From the NCBI RefSeq assembly GCF_035917235.1, contig NZ_CP108423.1:7593501-7657500 (forward strand): DNA of 64,000 bases, given 5' to 3'. The DNA is from Streptomyces sp. NBC_01294. Lineage in GTDB: Bacteria > Actinomycetota > Actinomycetes > Streptomycetales > Streptomycetaceae. The translations under genes and the position numbers were made by a program. Below the pieces are notes generated by a model that worked only from the letters and a program-made list of their open reading frames with translations, did not search any database and was not told the DNA's origin. Positions 17,787 through 27,356 of this stretch are shown piece after piece (the first letter of the stretch is position 1; every line of letters starts with the position of its first letter).

Positions 17787-19208
17787 TTACCCGCCGACCC
17801 GGGCGACGAGCACACAGGCGTCGTCCTCCCGCTCGCTCTCGCCGAACTCCTCGATCACGATCCGTACGCAGTCCTGCGCCGACCGCGCCGCCGAGAATCG
17901 CGGCGCCAGCGCCAGCAGCCGCTCGGTCCCGTCCGCCCGGCTGAACTCGATGCTGCGCGGCGTCAGTCCGTCCGTGTGGAGGACCAGCAGGTCGCCCACC
18001 TCGAGCCGTTCCTCGGCCTGCCCGTACGAGGCCCCGGAGGTCGCACCCAGCAGCACGCCCTCCGGCGGCACCAGGGAGCGGCCCGAGCCGCGGCGGAACA
18101 GCAGGGGGGCCGGGTGGCCGGCCTGCGCCCAGGACAGGACGCGGCGCGCGGGGTCGTAGCGGCAGCACACGGCCGAGCCGAGCGCGGGCTGTACGGAGGT
18201 CTCCAGGAGCTGGTTGAGCCAGCCCATCAGAGGGCCGGGCTCGATCCCGGCCATGGCCATGCCGCGCAGGGCGCCCAGCATCATCGCCATCCCCGAGGTG
18301 GCGGTCACCCCGTGCCCGGTCAGGTCGCCGACCGTCAGCAGCGAGCGTCCGTCGGGCAGTTCGAGGGCGTCGTACCAGTCGCCGCCGATCAGCGCGCTGG
18401 TCGCGGACGGCAGATAGTGGGCGGCCACGTCCAGCGTGCCCGCGCTGCTGTACGGGAACCGCAGGGAGCCGCGCCACGGGGGGAGCACGGCTTCCTGCAG
18501 CTCGACCGCCAGCCGGTGCTCGGTCTGCGCGATCTCCCGCTGGCGCTGCAGCGAGTCACGGGACTCGCGCACCGCTCGCTGGCTCCGGCGCAGCTCACTC
18601 ACGTCCCGCAGGACGGCCCACATCGAGGCCGTACAGCCGTCGGAGTCGAGTACCGGCTCGCCCCTCATGTGCAGCGTCCGGACGCGGCCGTCGGCCCGGA
18701 CGATGCGGAACTCGCCGTCGATCGGCTTGCCGTCCACCAGGCAGGCGGTGACCCACGCGGTGAGCAGCGGCTGGTCCTCGGAGAACAGGGTGGACCCCAG
18801 TTCGTCGAGGGGGAGCGCGCCGGTCTCGGGGGAGCGGCCGAAGATCTGGAACAGCTCGTCGGACCAACTGACCTCGTCGGTCAGCAGGTTCCACTCGGCG
18901 CTGCCGACGCGGGTCTGGGCCTCGGGCCCGGCTTCGGGGGCCGTCTGCGGGAACTCGATGGTCTCGGGCGCCGGAGGCAGGCCCTCTTTGAGCTGGTCGA
19001 GGTGCTCGCGGAGGTCGTCGAGGTGGTGGACGGCGAGATCGCACAGCGCGCGCTGCCAGCGGCCCTGGGCGTCGTCGTCGTCCACGACGGTGTCGCGGCG
19101 GACCGCGTCCACTTCGCCCCGCAGGCGCCGGGTCTGAGAGATCAGCGCGTCCACCGACCCCGGCTCGGGCGGTTGCGCGGGACGGTCCGCGAACAGGTGG
19201 GACGGCAT
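17787..19208 (-). CDS. PAS-domain PP2C (SpoIIE/RsbU-type) serine phosphatase
   Basis: 473 residues. An N-terminal helical region is followed by a PAS domain (about 100-205, with WSDELFQIFGRSP and EFRIVRADGRVRTLHMRGEP), a short coiled coil, then the PP2C phosphatase: SALIGGDWYDALEL, VGDLTGHGVTATSGMAMM, LVLHTDGLTPRS, and EDDACVLVAR. These keep the metal-binding acidic residues. Such proteins dephosphorylate anti-sigma-factor antagonists in response to a PAS-sensed signal; no antagonist or anti-sigma gene is nearby. Its promoter must lie in the 487-base gap shared with the divergent molybdenum enzyme genes. Confidence 0.87.
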   Translation of the reverse strand: MPSHLFADRPAQPPEPGSVDALISQTRRLRGEVDAVRRDTVVDDDDAQGRWQRALCDLAVHHLDDLREHLDQLKEGLPPAPETIEFPQTAPEAGPEAQTRVGSAEWNLLTDEVSWSDELFQIFGRSPETGALPLDELGSTLFSEDQPLLTAWVTACLVDGKPIDGEFRIVRADGRVRTLHMRGEPVLDSDGCTASMWAVLRDVSELRRSQRAVRESRDSLQRQREIAQTEHRLAVELQEAVLPPWRGSLRFPYSSAGTLDVAAHYLPSATSALIGGDWYDALELPDGRSLLTVGDLTGHGVTATSGMAMMLGALRGMAMAGIEPGPLMGWLNQLLETSVQPALGSAVCCRYDPARRVLSWAQAGHPAPLLFRRGSGRSLVPPEGVLLGATSGASYGQAEERLEVGDLLVLHTDGLTPRSIEFSRADGTERLLALAPRFSAARSAQDCVRIVIEEFGESEREDDACVLVARVGG

Positions 19209-19695
19209 GAGAACTCCGATACAGGCGCGGCACGGCCAAGTCTGAAGGAAGGACCGGTAACGACTGTTGCACAGGCAGCGACAGCGTGTAAGGCGTTTGG
19301 CAACATCCGCTATGTTCTTGCTTCTGGCATATACCGCAGGCCTGCGGTGGCATGTTTCGTGTGCGAACGAATTCGGTCAGAGGGGCTGCGGACGGCGAGT
19401 CCGGCACCTGCCGTTCGGTACCGGAACGCGGGGAAAACGGCGGCCGGAAACCGGCCGTCCGGGCGGCGTGGCTCGCATGTACGACCGATGTGTACGAGGC
19501 GGTCCCGCCACCGTGTTCGGACGCGCCCCGAATCAACGCGGCCCGCCCCGGTACCCCCGAACGGAGGACCCACGGCACCGATTCGACACCGAGCCCGGAC
19601 TTCCCACCGCACCGGCGGGTCGCTACTCTACGTGCCGGTAATGAACCGGGGGAGGTCCGCGCGGGCGGACCCGCGCAGCGTGGGGACACGAGAAC
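19209..19695. promoter_or_regulatory. Divergent control region with two palindromes
   Basis: 487 bases without a gene and somewhat less GC-rich than the surroundings. It holds a perfect 16-bp palindrome ACCGCAGGCCTGCGGT (19333-19348) and the inverted repeat TTCG-TGTG-CGAA (19356-19367). TACTCT near 19622 is a possible -10 for the downstream molybdopterin gene. The small open frames here show no protein-like character. Confidence 0.55.
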
Positions 19696-21960
19696 ATGGC
19701 CGGCCAGAACCACGCCACCGGGCAGAACCAGGCCACCGGCCGGAACCACGCCACCGGGCAGAGCCGCCGGTCCTTCCTCACCTACCTCGTGGCGGCGCCG
19801 ACCCTCGCCCTCGTCACCCGCGCCGGCGCCGACGCGCTCGCCCCGCAGAGCGCCCACGCCGTGGTGCCCTCCCTGCCGGCCATCGCCGACGTGATCGACC
19901 TCGGCGACCTGTTCATCCTGGCGGGCGCGCCCACCTCCGCCCTGCTGGCGCTCGCCGTGGAGGCGGACGGGACCATCCGTTTCCGGCTGCCGCGCGAGGA
20001 GGTCGGCCAGGGCCTCACCACCGCGGTGGCCATGCTGGTCGCGGAGGAACTCGACGCGCAACTGGCCGACGTACGCGTGGAGTTGGACGACGCACGGCCC
20101 GAGCTGCTCTTCAACCAGCTCACCGGCTCCTCCAACTCGATCCGCTCGCTCTACGGGCCGGTCCGCCAGTGCGCCGCCACCGCCCGGGCCCGCCTCGTCG
20201 CGGCCGCCGCCCGCCGCTGGAGCCTCTCCCCGACGTCGCTGACCACCGCGAACGGCGCCGTCCACGCCCCCGACGGCCGCACCGCCGACTACGGCGGCCT
20301 CGCCGCGGCCGCCGCCGACCCCGGCCTGGTCGTCCTCGGCGCCGGCCCCAAGAAGACGGCGAAGCACACCCTCGTGGGGAAGCCGACCAGCCGCATCGAC
20401 GCCCGCGCCATGGTCACCGGTGCCCAGCAGTACACCCTCGACCTCGACGTGCCCGGCGCCAAGCCCTGCGTGGTGCGCCGCCCGCCCACCCTCGGCGGCG
20501 CCGTCCGCTCCGTCACCAACCTCGCCGCCGTCCGGGCCATGCCCGGGGTGCTGCACGTGGTGACCGTCCCGACCGGGGTCGCCGTCGTCGCCGAGACCTT
20601 CGGGCAGGCGATCGACGCCAAGTCGGCCCTCCAGGTCACCTGGGGCCCGGGCCCCGCCGACCAGCTCTCCGACGCCCAGATCCGCGCCAAGCTGCGCGCC
20701 GCGACCCCGCCGCTGCTGGTGCCACCGCTGCTGACCCCGTACGTGGACGCCGAGTTCGACTTCGCCTTCGTCAGCCACGCCCCGATGGAGACGAACTGCG
20801 CCATCGCCGACGTGCGGGACGACCGGGCCGAGATCTGGTCCGGCCTCAAGTCCCCGATCGTGGCCCGTCAGAGCATCGCCGCCGACCTCGGCCTCCCGCT
20901 GGACAAGGTCACGGTGCACGTGGTCCAGGCCGGCGGCTCCTTCGGCCGCCGGCTCTTCTTCGACGCGGCCCTGGAGGCCGCCCGGATCTCAAAGGCCTGC
21001 CGCCGCCCGGTCAAGCTGATGTGGACCCGCGTGGACGACACCCGGCACGGCCGGATGCGCCCCGCTACCCACCACAGGATCCGGGCCACCCACCTGCTGG
21101 GCGAGGTGCTCAGCTTCGAGCACCGCGTCGCCGCCGCTGAGACCGACTTCCGGCACGGGCTCGGCGAGATGATCACCGCGACCGCGGCGAGCCTGCCGCT
21201 CGGCATCGGCAACGCCACCCTGGCACAGACCCTGTTCCTGACCACGGTGAAGTCCCCGTACCACTTCGGGCTCACCACCCAGGCGCTGACCGAGGTGCCG
21301 ACCGGCATCCCCACCGGATCCTGGCGCTCGGTCTACTCCGCCAACACCCGCGGAGCCGAGGAGATCGTGGTCGACGAACTCGCCGCCCGCACGGGCCGGG
21401 ACCCGTACCGCTTCCGGCGCACCTTCCTGAAGACCGACGCCCAGCGCGCCGTACTCGACAAGGTGGCGACCGAGGGGAACTGGGGGCGGCCGATGGAGGC
21501 GGGCTGCGCGCAGGGCATCGCCTTCCACGAGGAGTACAAGTCCCGCACCGCCTGCCTCGTCGAGATCGACACCCGCGACCCGGAGCGCGCCCGCGTCACC
21601 AAGGCGGTCATCGCCGTGGACGTGGGCCTGCCGGTCAACCCGCGCGGACTGGAGGCCCAGATGATCGGCGGCCTCACCGACGCCATCTCCACCACGCTGC
21701 GCGCCGGCCTGCACCTGGACAAGGGGCTGCCGCTGGAGGGCAGTTACAGCCAGTTCCACTGGGCGCAGCAGCGTGACACCCCGCGCGACGTGCGGGTCTT
21801 CGTCCTGCCGGCGACCGGCGAGGACCCGGGCGGCGCGGGCGAGCTCGGCGTCCCCGCCGCGGTCGGCGCGATCGCCAACGCCTGGGCGCGGGCCACCGGT
21901 TCCAAGCCGCGCAGCTTCCCCCTCGACTTCGACGTCGACTTCACCCCCTACCCGCGCTAG
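19696..21960 (+). CDS. Molybdopterin-binding subunit of a two-subunit aldehyde/isoquinoline oxidoreductase (IorB-like)
   Basis: 754 residues. Molybdenum hydroxylases of this family oxidise N-heterocycles or aldehydes with water as oxygen donor. The protein has a twin-arginine signal ([10 protein letters not shown] at about 22-31). Ahead of the Arg pair is a 7-residue repeat (GQNHAT-type, three to four copies). The body has the IorB pattern [38 protein letters not shown] and [15 protein letters not shown]. It is followed by the 2Fe-2S subunit with no FAD subunit, as in isoquinoline 1-oxidoreductase. The Tat signal predicts export of the folded holoenzyme. The substrate is unknown. Confidence 0.85.
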   Translation: MAGQNHATGQNQATGRNHATGQSRRSFLTYLVAAPTLALVTRAGADALAPQSAHAVVPSLPAIADVIDLGDLFILAGAPTSALLALAVEADGTIRFRLPREEVGQGLTTAVAMLVAEELDAQLADVRVELDDARPELLFNQLTGSSNSIRSLYGPVRQCAATARARLVAAAARRWSLSPTSLTTANGAVHAPDGRTADYGGLAAAAADPGLVVLGAGPKKTAKHTLVGKPTSRIDARAMVTGAQQYTLDLDVPGAKPCVVRRPPTLGGAVRSVTNLAAVRAMPGVLHVVTVPTGVAVVAETFGQAIDAKSALQVTWGPGPADQLSDAQIRAKLRAATPPLLVPPLLTPYVDAEFDFAFVSHAPMETNCAIADVRDDRAEIWSGLKSPIVARQSIAADLGLPLDKVTVHVVQAGGSFGRRLFFDAALEAARISKACRRPVKLMWTRVDDTRHGRMRPATHHRIRATHLLGEVLSFEHRVAAAETDFRHGLGEMITATAASLPLGIGNATLAQTLFLTTVKSPYHFGLTTQALTEVPTGIPTGSWRSVYSANTRGAEEIVVDELAARTGRDPYRFRRTFLKTDAQRAVLDKVATEGNWGRPMEAGCAQGIAFHEEYKSRTACLVEIDTRDPERARVTKAVIAVDVGLPVNPRGLEAQMIGGLTDAISTTLRAGLHLDKGLPLEGSYSQFHWAQQRDTPRDVRVFVLPATGEDPGGAGELGVPAAVGAIANAWARATGSKPRSFPLDFDVDFTPYPR

Positions 21961-21983
21961 TCCGCCGGATCCAGGAGTACGCC

Positions 21984-22439
21984 GTGCCCTCGCACACCTT
22001 CACCGTCAACGGGCAGAGCGTCACCGTGGACGCGCCCGACGACCTGCCCCTGCTGTGGGTGCTCCGCGACATGCTGGGCGTCCGCGGCCCCAAGTACGGC
22101 TGCGGGGTGGACGTCTGCAAGGCGTGCACCAGCCACCTCGACGGCGCCGACGTCCGCCCGTGCGTGGTGCCCGTCTCCGCGTGCGCGGGGAAGGCGGTGA
22201 CCACCATCGAGGGGCTGGCGAACGGGGACGAGCTGCACCCCGTGCAGGAGGCCTGGCTCGAACAGGACGTCGCCCAGTGCGGCTTCTGCCAGCCCGGCCA
22301 GATCATGGCCGCCGTCGCGCTGCTCAAGCGGACCGCCGAGCCCACGGACGAGGACATCGACGCCATCGCCAACATCTGCCGCTGCGGCACCTACTTCCGC
22401 ATCCGGGAGGCCATCCGCAGCGCGGCGCGCAAGATGTGA
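21984..22439 (+). CDS. 2Fe-2S subunit of the molybdenum hydroxylase (IorA-like)
   Basis: 151 residues. A plant-type [2Fe-2S] centre is formed by Cys 40, 45, 48 and 60 (C-x4-C-x2-C-x11-C). A second, helical [2Fe-2S] centre uses Cys 99 and 102 (QCGFCQPG) and Cys 132 and 134 (NICRCGTY). Electrons pass from the molybdopterin site through both clusters. The GTG start at 21984 has AGGAG six bases upstream. It lies 23 bases after the large subunit, clearly one operon, and is followed by a strong hairpin. Confidence 0.9.
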   Translation: MPSHTFTVNGQSVTVDAPDDLPLLWVLRDMLGVRGPKYGCGVDVCKACTSHLDGADVRPCVVPVSACAGKAVTTIEGLANGDELHPVQEAWLEQDVAQCGFCQPGQIMAAVALLKRTAEPTDEDIDAIANICRCGTYFRIREAIRSAARKM

Positions 22440-22442
22440 GCG

Positions 22443-22489
22443 GCGGCGGGATCCCGGTGCCTCCCCCGTGGGCACCGGGATCCCGCCGC
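22443..22489 (+). terminator. Terminator hairpin of the molybdenum hydroxylase operon
   Basis: A perfect 19-bp stem (22443-22461 with 22471-22489, starting GCGGCGGGATCCC) and a 9-base loop, four bases after the stop codon. Confidence 0.85.
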
Positions 22490-22588
22490 TGTGGCCAAAC
22501 CTATGCGGCCGGCCGTCCGTGCGCAGGGTTCGCCGTGCCCAGTGACCCGGCGAGACGGGTATCACAGCGCACAGTGTGCGGCCGGTGG

Positions 22589-22594
22589 TTGAAT
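22589..22594 (+). promoter_or_regulatory. Leaderless -10 element for the PucR gene
   Basis: TTGAAT, six bases before GTG 22601, with no ribosome site. Confidence 0.45.
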
Positions 22595-22600
22595 GCGGCC

Positions 22601-24019
22601 GTGTCCCGGTCCGACGACGTCCTCAGGCTCCACCGGCTCGCCCACGCCGGGGGATCGGCCGCGCTGCTGGAGTGGCTCGCGGCCCGGCTCGGCGGATGGG
22701 CCGGGGTGGTGGACGCCGAGGAGGGCAAGGGGCCGCGGAGCGCCGTGCGCGGCGTCGCCGAGATGAACGCCCGCGGCGTCCGGTCGGCCGTCCTGCACGG
22801 TTCCGGCTCCGCCACGCTGCTGTTCGCACTGGACGGCGGCCGCGCCCTGGCCGCCGTACTGGAACAGCCGCACGATCCCGGCGCGCCCACCCTGCTCGCG
22901 GACGCCGCCGTACCGCTGGCCCTGGTCCTGCGCGCCGAGGAGGCCGTACGGCGCGAGGAGCGGGCCGCGCTCGCCGAATCGCGGGCCCGCGAGGCGGTGC
23001 TGCACCTGCTGATGAACGGCCGGCTCTCCATCGCCCACCAGATCGCCGAGGCGCTGGGGCCCGCTCTGCCCGAGCCGATGCGGATGTACGTCGTCGAATG
23101 CCGGACCGGTCAGCGCGCCGAAGTGGCGCGGCGGTGCCGGGAGCTGACGGCGGGCCGGGCCTGGATCGTGCGCTGCCCGGTCTACGTACGCCACCTCATC
23201 GTGCTCGTCCCGGCCGGCCCGGCGGCGGTGTCCGCCGACCACGACCCCCTCGCCGGGGCGCTGGTGCAGGTGGCCCCGGACTGCACGGTCGGCGTCAGCG
23301 GGGAGATGCACCTGCGCGAGGCCCCGGCCGCCTACACCCAGGCCTTCCACGCGCTGACGGTCGCCCGGGGCCGGGGCGAGCGGCACGCCCGGTTCGGACC
23401 CGGCCCCGAGCTGGCGCTCGCCGCCCACGAGGCGGGGGCCGGCTGGGCCGAGGCCCTGCTCGCGCCCCTGCACGCACACCGGCCCCGGCGCCCCCAGGAC
23501 CCCGGCGGGCAGGAACTGCGCGCCACCGCCCACGCCTGGCTGAACTTCACCTCGCACGCCACGCGGCTGCTGAAGATCCACCGCAACACCCTGTCCGCCA
23601 GGCTCCGCCTGGTCGAGGCGCTCCTCGGCCTGGACCTCGCACGCCTCGGGGACCAGGCGGCGCTTTCGCTGGCCCTGCGGCTGACCCCGGGTGCGCGGCG
23701 GGGCGAGGGCGCGGCCGCGGCGGCCGCCCCCGATCTCGACGCGGTGCTGCGCGATCCGCGCCTGACGGCCTGGGCCCGTACCCAACTGGACGGGCTGACC
23801 GGGCCGGACGCCCCGCCGGGAGCCCGCGACACGGTCCGCGTCTGGCTGGCGCACGACGCCCAACTCGTCCCGGCGGCCGCCGCGCTGGGCGTCTCCGTCC
23901 CCGGCGCCCGCAAGCGGCTGACCCGCGTCGAGGCGCTGCTGGAGCGCTCCCTGCTGCAGTCCCCGAGCGCCCGGCACGACCTGTGGCTGGCACACCGGGC
24001 GGAGCAGCTCGCCGAGTGA
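22601..24019 (+). CDS. PucR-type regulator with two C-terminal HTH-like units
   Basis: 472 residues from GTG 22601, chosen because of the -10-like TTGAAT six bases upstream and because SDDVLRLHRLAHAGG begins the conserved N-terminus. A sensory region (1-270) precedes the PucR HTH, AHAWLNFTSHATRLLKIHRN and TLSARLRLVEALLGLDL. About 80 residues later a similar unit appears: VRVWLAHDAQLVPAAAALGV, then PGARKRLTRVEALLERSL. PucR proteins have one such domain, so this looks like an internal duplication. It follows the molybdenum enzyme operon, a plausible target since PucR proteins often govern purine or heterocycle oxidation; this is inference. Confidence 0.78.
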   Translation: MSRSDDVLRLHRLAHAGGSAALLEWLAARLGGWAGVVDAEEGKGPRSAVRGVAEMNARGVRSAVLHGSGSATLLFALDGGRALAAVLEQPHDPGAPTLLADAAVPLALVLRAEEAVRREERAALAESRAREAVLHLLMNGRLSIAHQIAEALGPALPEPMRMYVVECRTGQRAEVARRCRELTAGRAWIVRCPVYVRHLIVLVPAGPAAVSADHDPLAGALVQVAPDCTVGVSGEMHLREAPAAYTQAFHALTVARGRGERHARFGPGPELALAAHEAGAGWAEALLAPLHAHRPRRPQDPGGQELRATAHAWLNFTSHATRLLKIHRNTLSARLRLVEALLGLDLARLGDQAALSLALRLTPGARRGEGAAAAAAPDLDAVLRDPRLTAWARTQLDGLTGPDAPPGARDTVRVWLAHDAQLVPAAAALGVSVPGARKRLTRVEALLERSLLQSPSARHDLWLAHRAEQLAE

Positions 24020-24052
24020 CACAAGCCTCAAAAGGGATGATCGGCGAGTGAA

Positions 24053-26011
24053 ATGGATGATCATGCCCAAATGAGGCGTATCAATGCGAAACGCGTGCTG
24101 GTCGGCGAACCCCTCGACACCGCGCGGCTGGGCGAGACCCTGCTGCCCAAACGACTCGCCCTGCCGATCTTCTGCAGTGACCCGCTCTCCTCGGTGGCCT
24201 ACGCCACCGAGGAGATCCTGCTGATCCTGGCCCTCGGCGGCGTCGCACTGCTCCACCTCACCTGGTACGCCGCCTCCGCCATCGTCTTCCTGCTCGTCGT
24301 GGTCATCGCCTCGTACCGGCAGACCTGCCACGCCTACCCCGGCGGGGGCGGCGCCTACGTCGTCAGTTCGGAGAACCTCGGCCAGACCGCCGCACTCACC
24401 GCGGCGAGCGCCCTGCTCGTCGACTACGTGATGACCGTCGCGGTCTCCGTCGTCTCCGGCGTCTCCGCCATCACCTCCGCCGTTCCCGCGCTGAACGACC
24501 ACGAAGTGGCCCTCTCCGTCGCCTTCGTGGTGCTGCTGACCCTGATGAACCTGCGCGGCGTACGGGAGTCGGGCCGGGTCTTCGCCATCCCCACCTACGG
24601 CTTCGTCCTCGTCATCTACCTCATGTTCGCCGTCGCCGCCGTGCGGATCGGGACCGGCGACACCATCCGCGCCGAGTCCGCCCACCTGCCGATCACCGCG
24701 GAAGGCACCTACACCGGGCTCGCCCTGGTGTTCCTCGCGATGCGCGCCTTCGCCTCCGGCTGCACCGCCCTCACCGGCGTCGAGGCGATCAGCAACGGCG
24801 TCCCCGCCTTCCGCAAGCCCAAGGCCAGGAACGCGGCGACCACGCTCGCCGCGATGGGCGTGCTCTCGGTGACGATGTTCATGGGCATCACCGTCCTCGC
24901 CATGTCCTACCAGGTGCACGTCGCGGCCGACCCGACCGAACTGGGCCTGCCGCCCGGCACCGCGACCTCCACCGCCCTCGCCCAGATCGGCCGCGCCACC
25001 TTCGGCAGCTGGCACTTCCTCTTCTACCTGCTCCAGGCCGTCACCGCGGGCGTGCTGATCCTCGCCGCGAACACCGCCTTCAACGGCTTCCCGATGCTCG
25101 CCTCGATCCTGGCCAGGGACCGGTACGCACCCCGCCAGCTCTCCAACCGCGGCGACCGGCTCGTCTACTCCAACGGCGTCGTCCTCCTCGCGCTCGCCGC
25201 CATCTCCCTCATCGTGGCCTTCGACGCCGAACTGACCCGCCTCATCCAGCTCTACATCATCGGCGTCTTCGTCTCCTTCACCCTCTCCCAGTCCGGCATG
25301 GTCCGGCACTGGAGGAGGGAGCTCGCCTCACCCGGCACCCCGCGCACGGAGCGCGTCCACATCCACCGCAGGCTCGCCATCAACGCGGTCGGCGCCACCC
25401 TGACCGCCCTGGTCCTGGTCATCGTCCTGCTCACCAAGTTCACGCACGGCGCCTGGCTGGTCGTCATCGCCATGCCGCTGCTCTTCCTCGGCATGAAGGG
25501 CGTGCGCCGCCACTACGACCAGGTCGCCCGGCAGGTAGCCGTCGGCCCCGACGCCACCCCGCGCAAGCCGGCCCGCCACCACGTCCTGGTCCTGGTCGCC
25601 GCCGTGCACGCCCCCACGCTCAAGGCCATCGGCTACGCACAGGGACTGCGCCCCGACACCCTGACGGCCGTGACCGTCGCTGCGGACGAGGGGGAGGCGA
25701 CCCGGCTGCGCGAGACGTGGGCCGAGCACGACACGGGCCTCGCACTGAAGATCATCCACTCGCCCTACCGCGAGGTGGTGGGCCCGATCATGGCCCACAT
25801 CGAGGAACTGGCCGCCGACTCCGCGACGGACATGCTGTCGGTGGTGATCCCCGAATTCGTCGTGGGCCACTGGTGGGAGCAGCCCCTGCACAACCAGAAC
25901 GCCCTGCGGCTGAAGGCGCGCCTGCTGTTCACGCCGGGCGTCGCGGTGATCGACGTGCCGTACCTGCTGGAGTCGGCGAAGCCCGCGGAGCCGGCGCGGC
26001 AGGACGGGTAG
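24053..26011 (+). CDS. kimA: KimA-like potassium/proton symporter (APC superfamily)
   Basis: 652 residues with about 12 membrane segments and a cytoplasmic C-terminal domain of some 160 residues. Closely resembles Bacillus KimA (YdaO): FCSDPLSSVAYATEEILLIL, YPGGGGAYVVSSENLG, ALLVDYVMTVAVSV, and LTGVEAISNGVPAF. The Asp and Tyr of SDPLSSVAY and the Asp of LLVDY, which line the KimA potassium site, are kept. It would import potassium with protons. A second start, ATG 24071, is possible. KimA genes often follow a c-di-AMP riboswitch; only 33 bases separate this gene from the previous one, too few for it. Its 3' end overlaps the antisense PucR gene by 83 bases. Confidence 0.85.
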   Translation: MDDHAQMRRINAKRVLVGEPLDTARLGETLLPKRLALPIFCSDPLSSVAYATEEILLILALGGVALLHLTWYAASAIVFLLVVVIASYRQTCHAYPGGGGAYVVSSENLGQTAALTAASALLVDYVMTVAVSVVSGVSAITSAVPALNDHEVALSVAFVVLLTLMNLRGVRESGRVFAIPTYGFVLVIYLMFAVAAVRIGTGDTIRAESAHLPITAEGTYTGLALVFLAMRAFASGCTALTGVEAISNGVPAFRKPKARNAATTLAAMGVLSVTMFMGITVLAMSYQVHVAADPTELGLPPGTATSTALAQIGRATFGSWHFLFYLLQAVTAGVLILAANTAFNGFPMLASILARDRYAPRQLSNRGDRLVYSNGVVLLALAAISLIVAFDAELTRLIQLYIIGVFVSFTLSQSGMVRHWRRELASPGTPRTERVHIHRRLAINAVGATLTALVLVIVLLTKFTHGAWLVVIAMPLLFLGMKGVRRHYDQVARQVAVGPDATPRKPARHHVLVLVAAVHAPTLKAIGYAQGLRPDTLTAVTVAADEGEATRLRETWAEHDTGLALKIIHSPYREVVGPIMAHIEELAADSATDMLSVVIPEFVVGHWWEQPLHNQNALRLKARLLFTPGVAVIDVPYLLESAKPAEPARQDG

Positions 26012-27194
26012 CCGGCTGCGCGGCGCCCCGCTGGAGCACCGCCGCGTGCGCCAGCGCCAGTTCCACCACGTGCCGCGGGTCGGAGAGGGAGCGGCCGGTG
26101 AGCTGCTCCAGGCGGCGCAACCGGTTGGAGACGGTGTTGCGGTGGCAGTACAGCCGCTGCGCGGCGTACGTCGTCGAGCCCTGGCAGGTCAGCCAGGTGC
26201 CCAGGGTGGTCAGCAGCGTCCGCCGGTCCTCCGCGGGCAGCGCGAGCACCGGGCCCAGCACCACCTGGCGCAGCCGGCCCGCCAGTTCGGCCTGGGCCGC
26301 GACCAGCGCCGCGGGCAGCCGTTCGTCCAGCAGCGCGGTGCTCGGGCCGCCGGACTCGGGGGCGGTGCGCAGGGCCAGGGCGGCCAGCCGGTGCGCCCCG
26401 GCCAGCTCGGCCGGGGCCCCGACGACCGGGCTGACCCCGGCGCGCACCCCGAGCGGCGCGAGCAGGTCCCGTACGGACTCCAGCGGATGGTGTCCCAGCT
26501 CCACCAGGCCGGTCTCCCCGTCGGCGCGGATCCGCCACAGCACGCGCGGAGCGGACGGGGCGCCCGGTCGCTCGGGCGGGCCGGTGGTCGTGCCGGAGCC
26601 GCCGGAGGCCGCCACGATCACCGCGAAGCGGCCGCGTTCGGGCAGGCCGAGCCGGTCGGCGGCCTCCGAGGCCGTCGGCCCGTCCGTGGCGGCCGCGCCG
26701 TCCAGCAGGACGTCCAACAGGGCCGCGCGGCGCTCCCGGTCGCGGTCGGTGTGCGCGGCCTCCGTGCGGCGGTACGACTCCGTGACGGCGTCCGTCATCT
26801 GGTCCAGCACGTCCCACAACACGGTCGCGCTCGGCAGCAGCCGGGGCAGCGCCGCCCGGTCGTGCGCGGCCACGGCCTCGGTGAGGGTGTGCCAGAGCAG
26901 CCGGCCGCCGTGGCGGTAGGTGCGCAGCAGGGAGGTGAGCGGCAGCCCCTGTTCGGCCCGGAGCGTGCCGGTGGCCCGGGCGTCGGCGAGCTCCACGGGG
27001 AGGCCGCGGGAGCTGCGGACCAGGCCGTCGACGGCCTGGCGGAGGTTGTGGTGGATCCGCTCGCGCAGCTCGGCCCGGCCGAGCAGGGCGGCGTAGGCGG
27101 GGTCCTCGGTCAGCGTCCGGTCGGCGAGCCGGTCCGCCGCCACGGCGATCCGGCGGGACAGGTCCTCGCGTATCTCCTCGATGATCCGCTCCAT
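25929..27194 (-). CDS. PucR-family transcriptional regulator
   Basis: 421 residues from ATG 27194. A helical N-terminal RsbRD-like region (ERIIEEIREDLSRRIAVAAD; LLRTYRHGGRLLWHTLTEAV) and a central domain precede the PucR HTH: TLGTWLTCQGSTTYAAQRLY, then CHRNTVSNRLRRLEQLTGRS. The last 26 codons run over the 3' end of the KimA-like gene on the opposite strand, and the tail there is Pro/Ala/Arg-rich, so the C-terminus may be dispensable. It is divergent from the TetR gene across a 162-base gap. Target unknown; the transporter next to it is a candidate. Confidence 0.83.
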   Translation of the reverse strand: MERIIEEIREDLSRRIAVAADRLADRTLTEDPAYAALLGRAELRERIHHNLRQAVDGLVRSSRGLPVELADARATGTLRAEQGLPLTSLLRTYRHGGRLLWHTLTEAVAAHDRAALPRLLPSATVLWDVLDQMTDAVTESYRRTEAAHTDRDRERRAALLDVLLDGAAATDGPTASEAADRLGLPERGRFAVIVAASGGSGTTTGPPERPGAPSAPRVLWRIRADGETGLVELGHHPLESVRDLLAPLGVRAGVSPVVGAPAELAGAHRLAALALRTAPESGGPSTALLDERLPAALVAAQAELAGRLRQVVLGPVLALPAEDRRTLLTTLGTWLTCQGSTTYAAQRLYCHRNTVSNRLRRLEQLTGRSLSDPRHVVELALAHAAVLQRGAAQPATRPAAPAPRASPTPAGTARRSPRRPA

Positions 27195-27303
27195 GACCCG
27201 CAGCCTGACACGGGGGAGGGGCCGGTGGGGAGGGGGCGGAGGGGGATCGGCGGGGGATCGGCGGGCGGGCCCGGACCGGGTGCGTCCGCTACCGTGTGCG
27301 AAG

Positions 27304-27319
27304 CACTGCACGTGCAGTG
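27304..27319. promoter_or_regulatory. Perfect 16-bp palindrome upstream of tetR
   Basis: CACTGCACGTGCAGTG, perfectly symmetric, 38 bases before the TetR start and in the gap to the divergent PucR gene. Typical size and place of an autoregulatory TetR operator. Confidence 0.72.
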
Positions 27320-27356
27320 ATCACATCGCGTGCCGCACCCACCCCGAGGACCCGCC

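Noticed and set aside
19267..19641. Overlapping small frames in the divergent control region
   Set aside because: Codon content is not protein-like and no ribosome site or domain is visible.
24020..24052. Possible c-di-AMP riboswitch before the KimA-like gene
   Set aside because: The gap is only 33 bases, far too short for a ydaO-type riboswitch.
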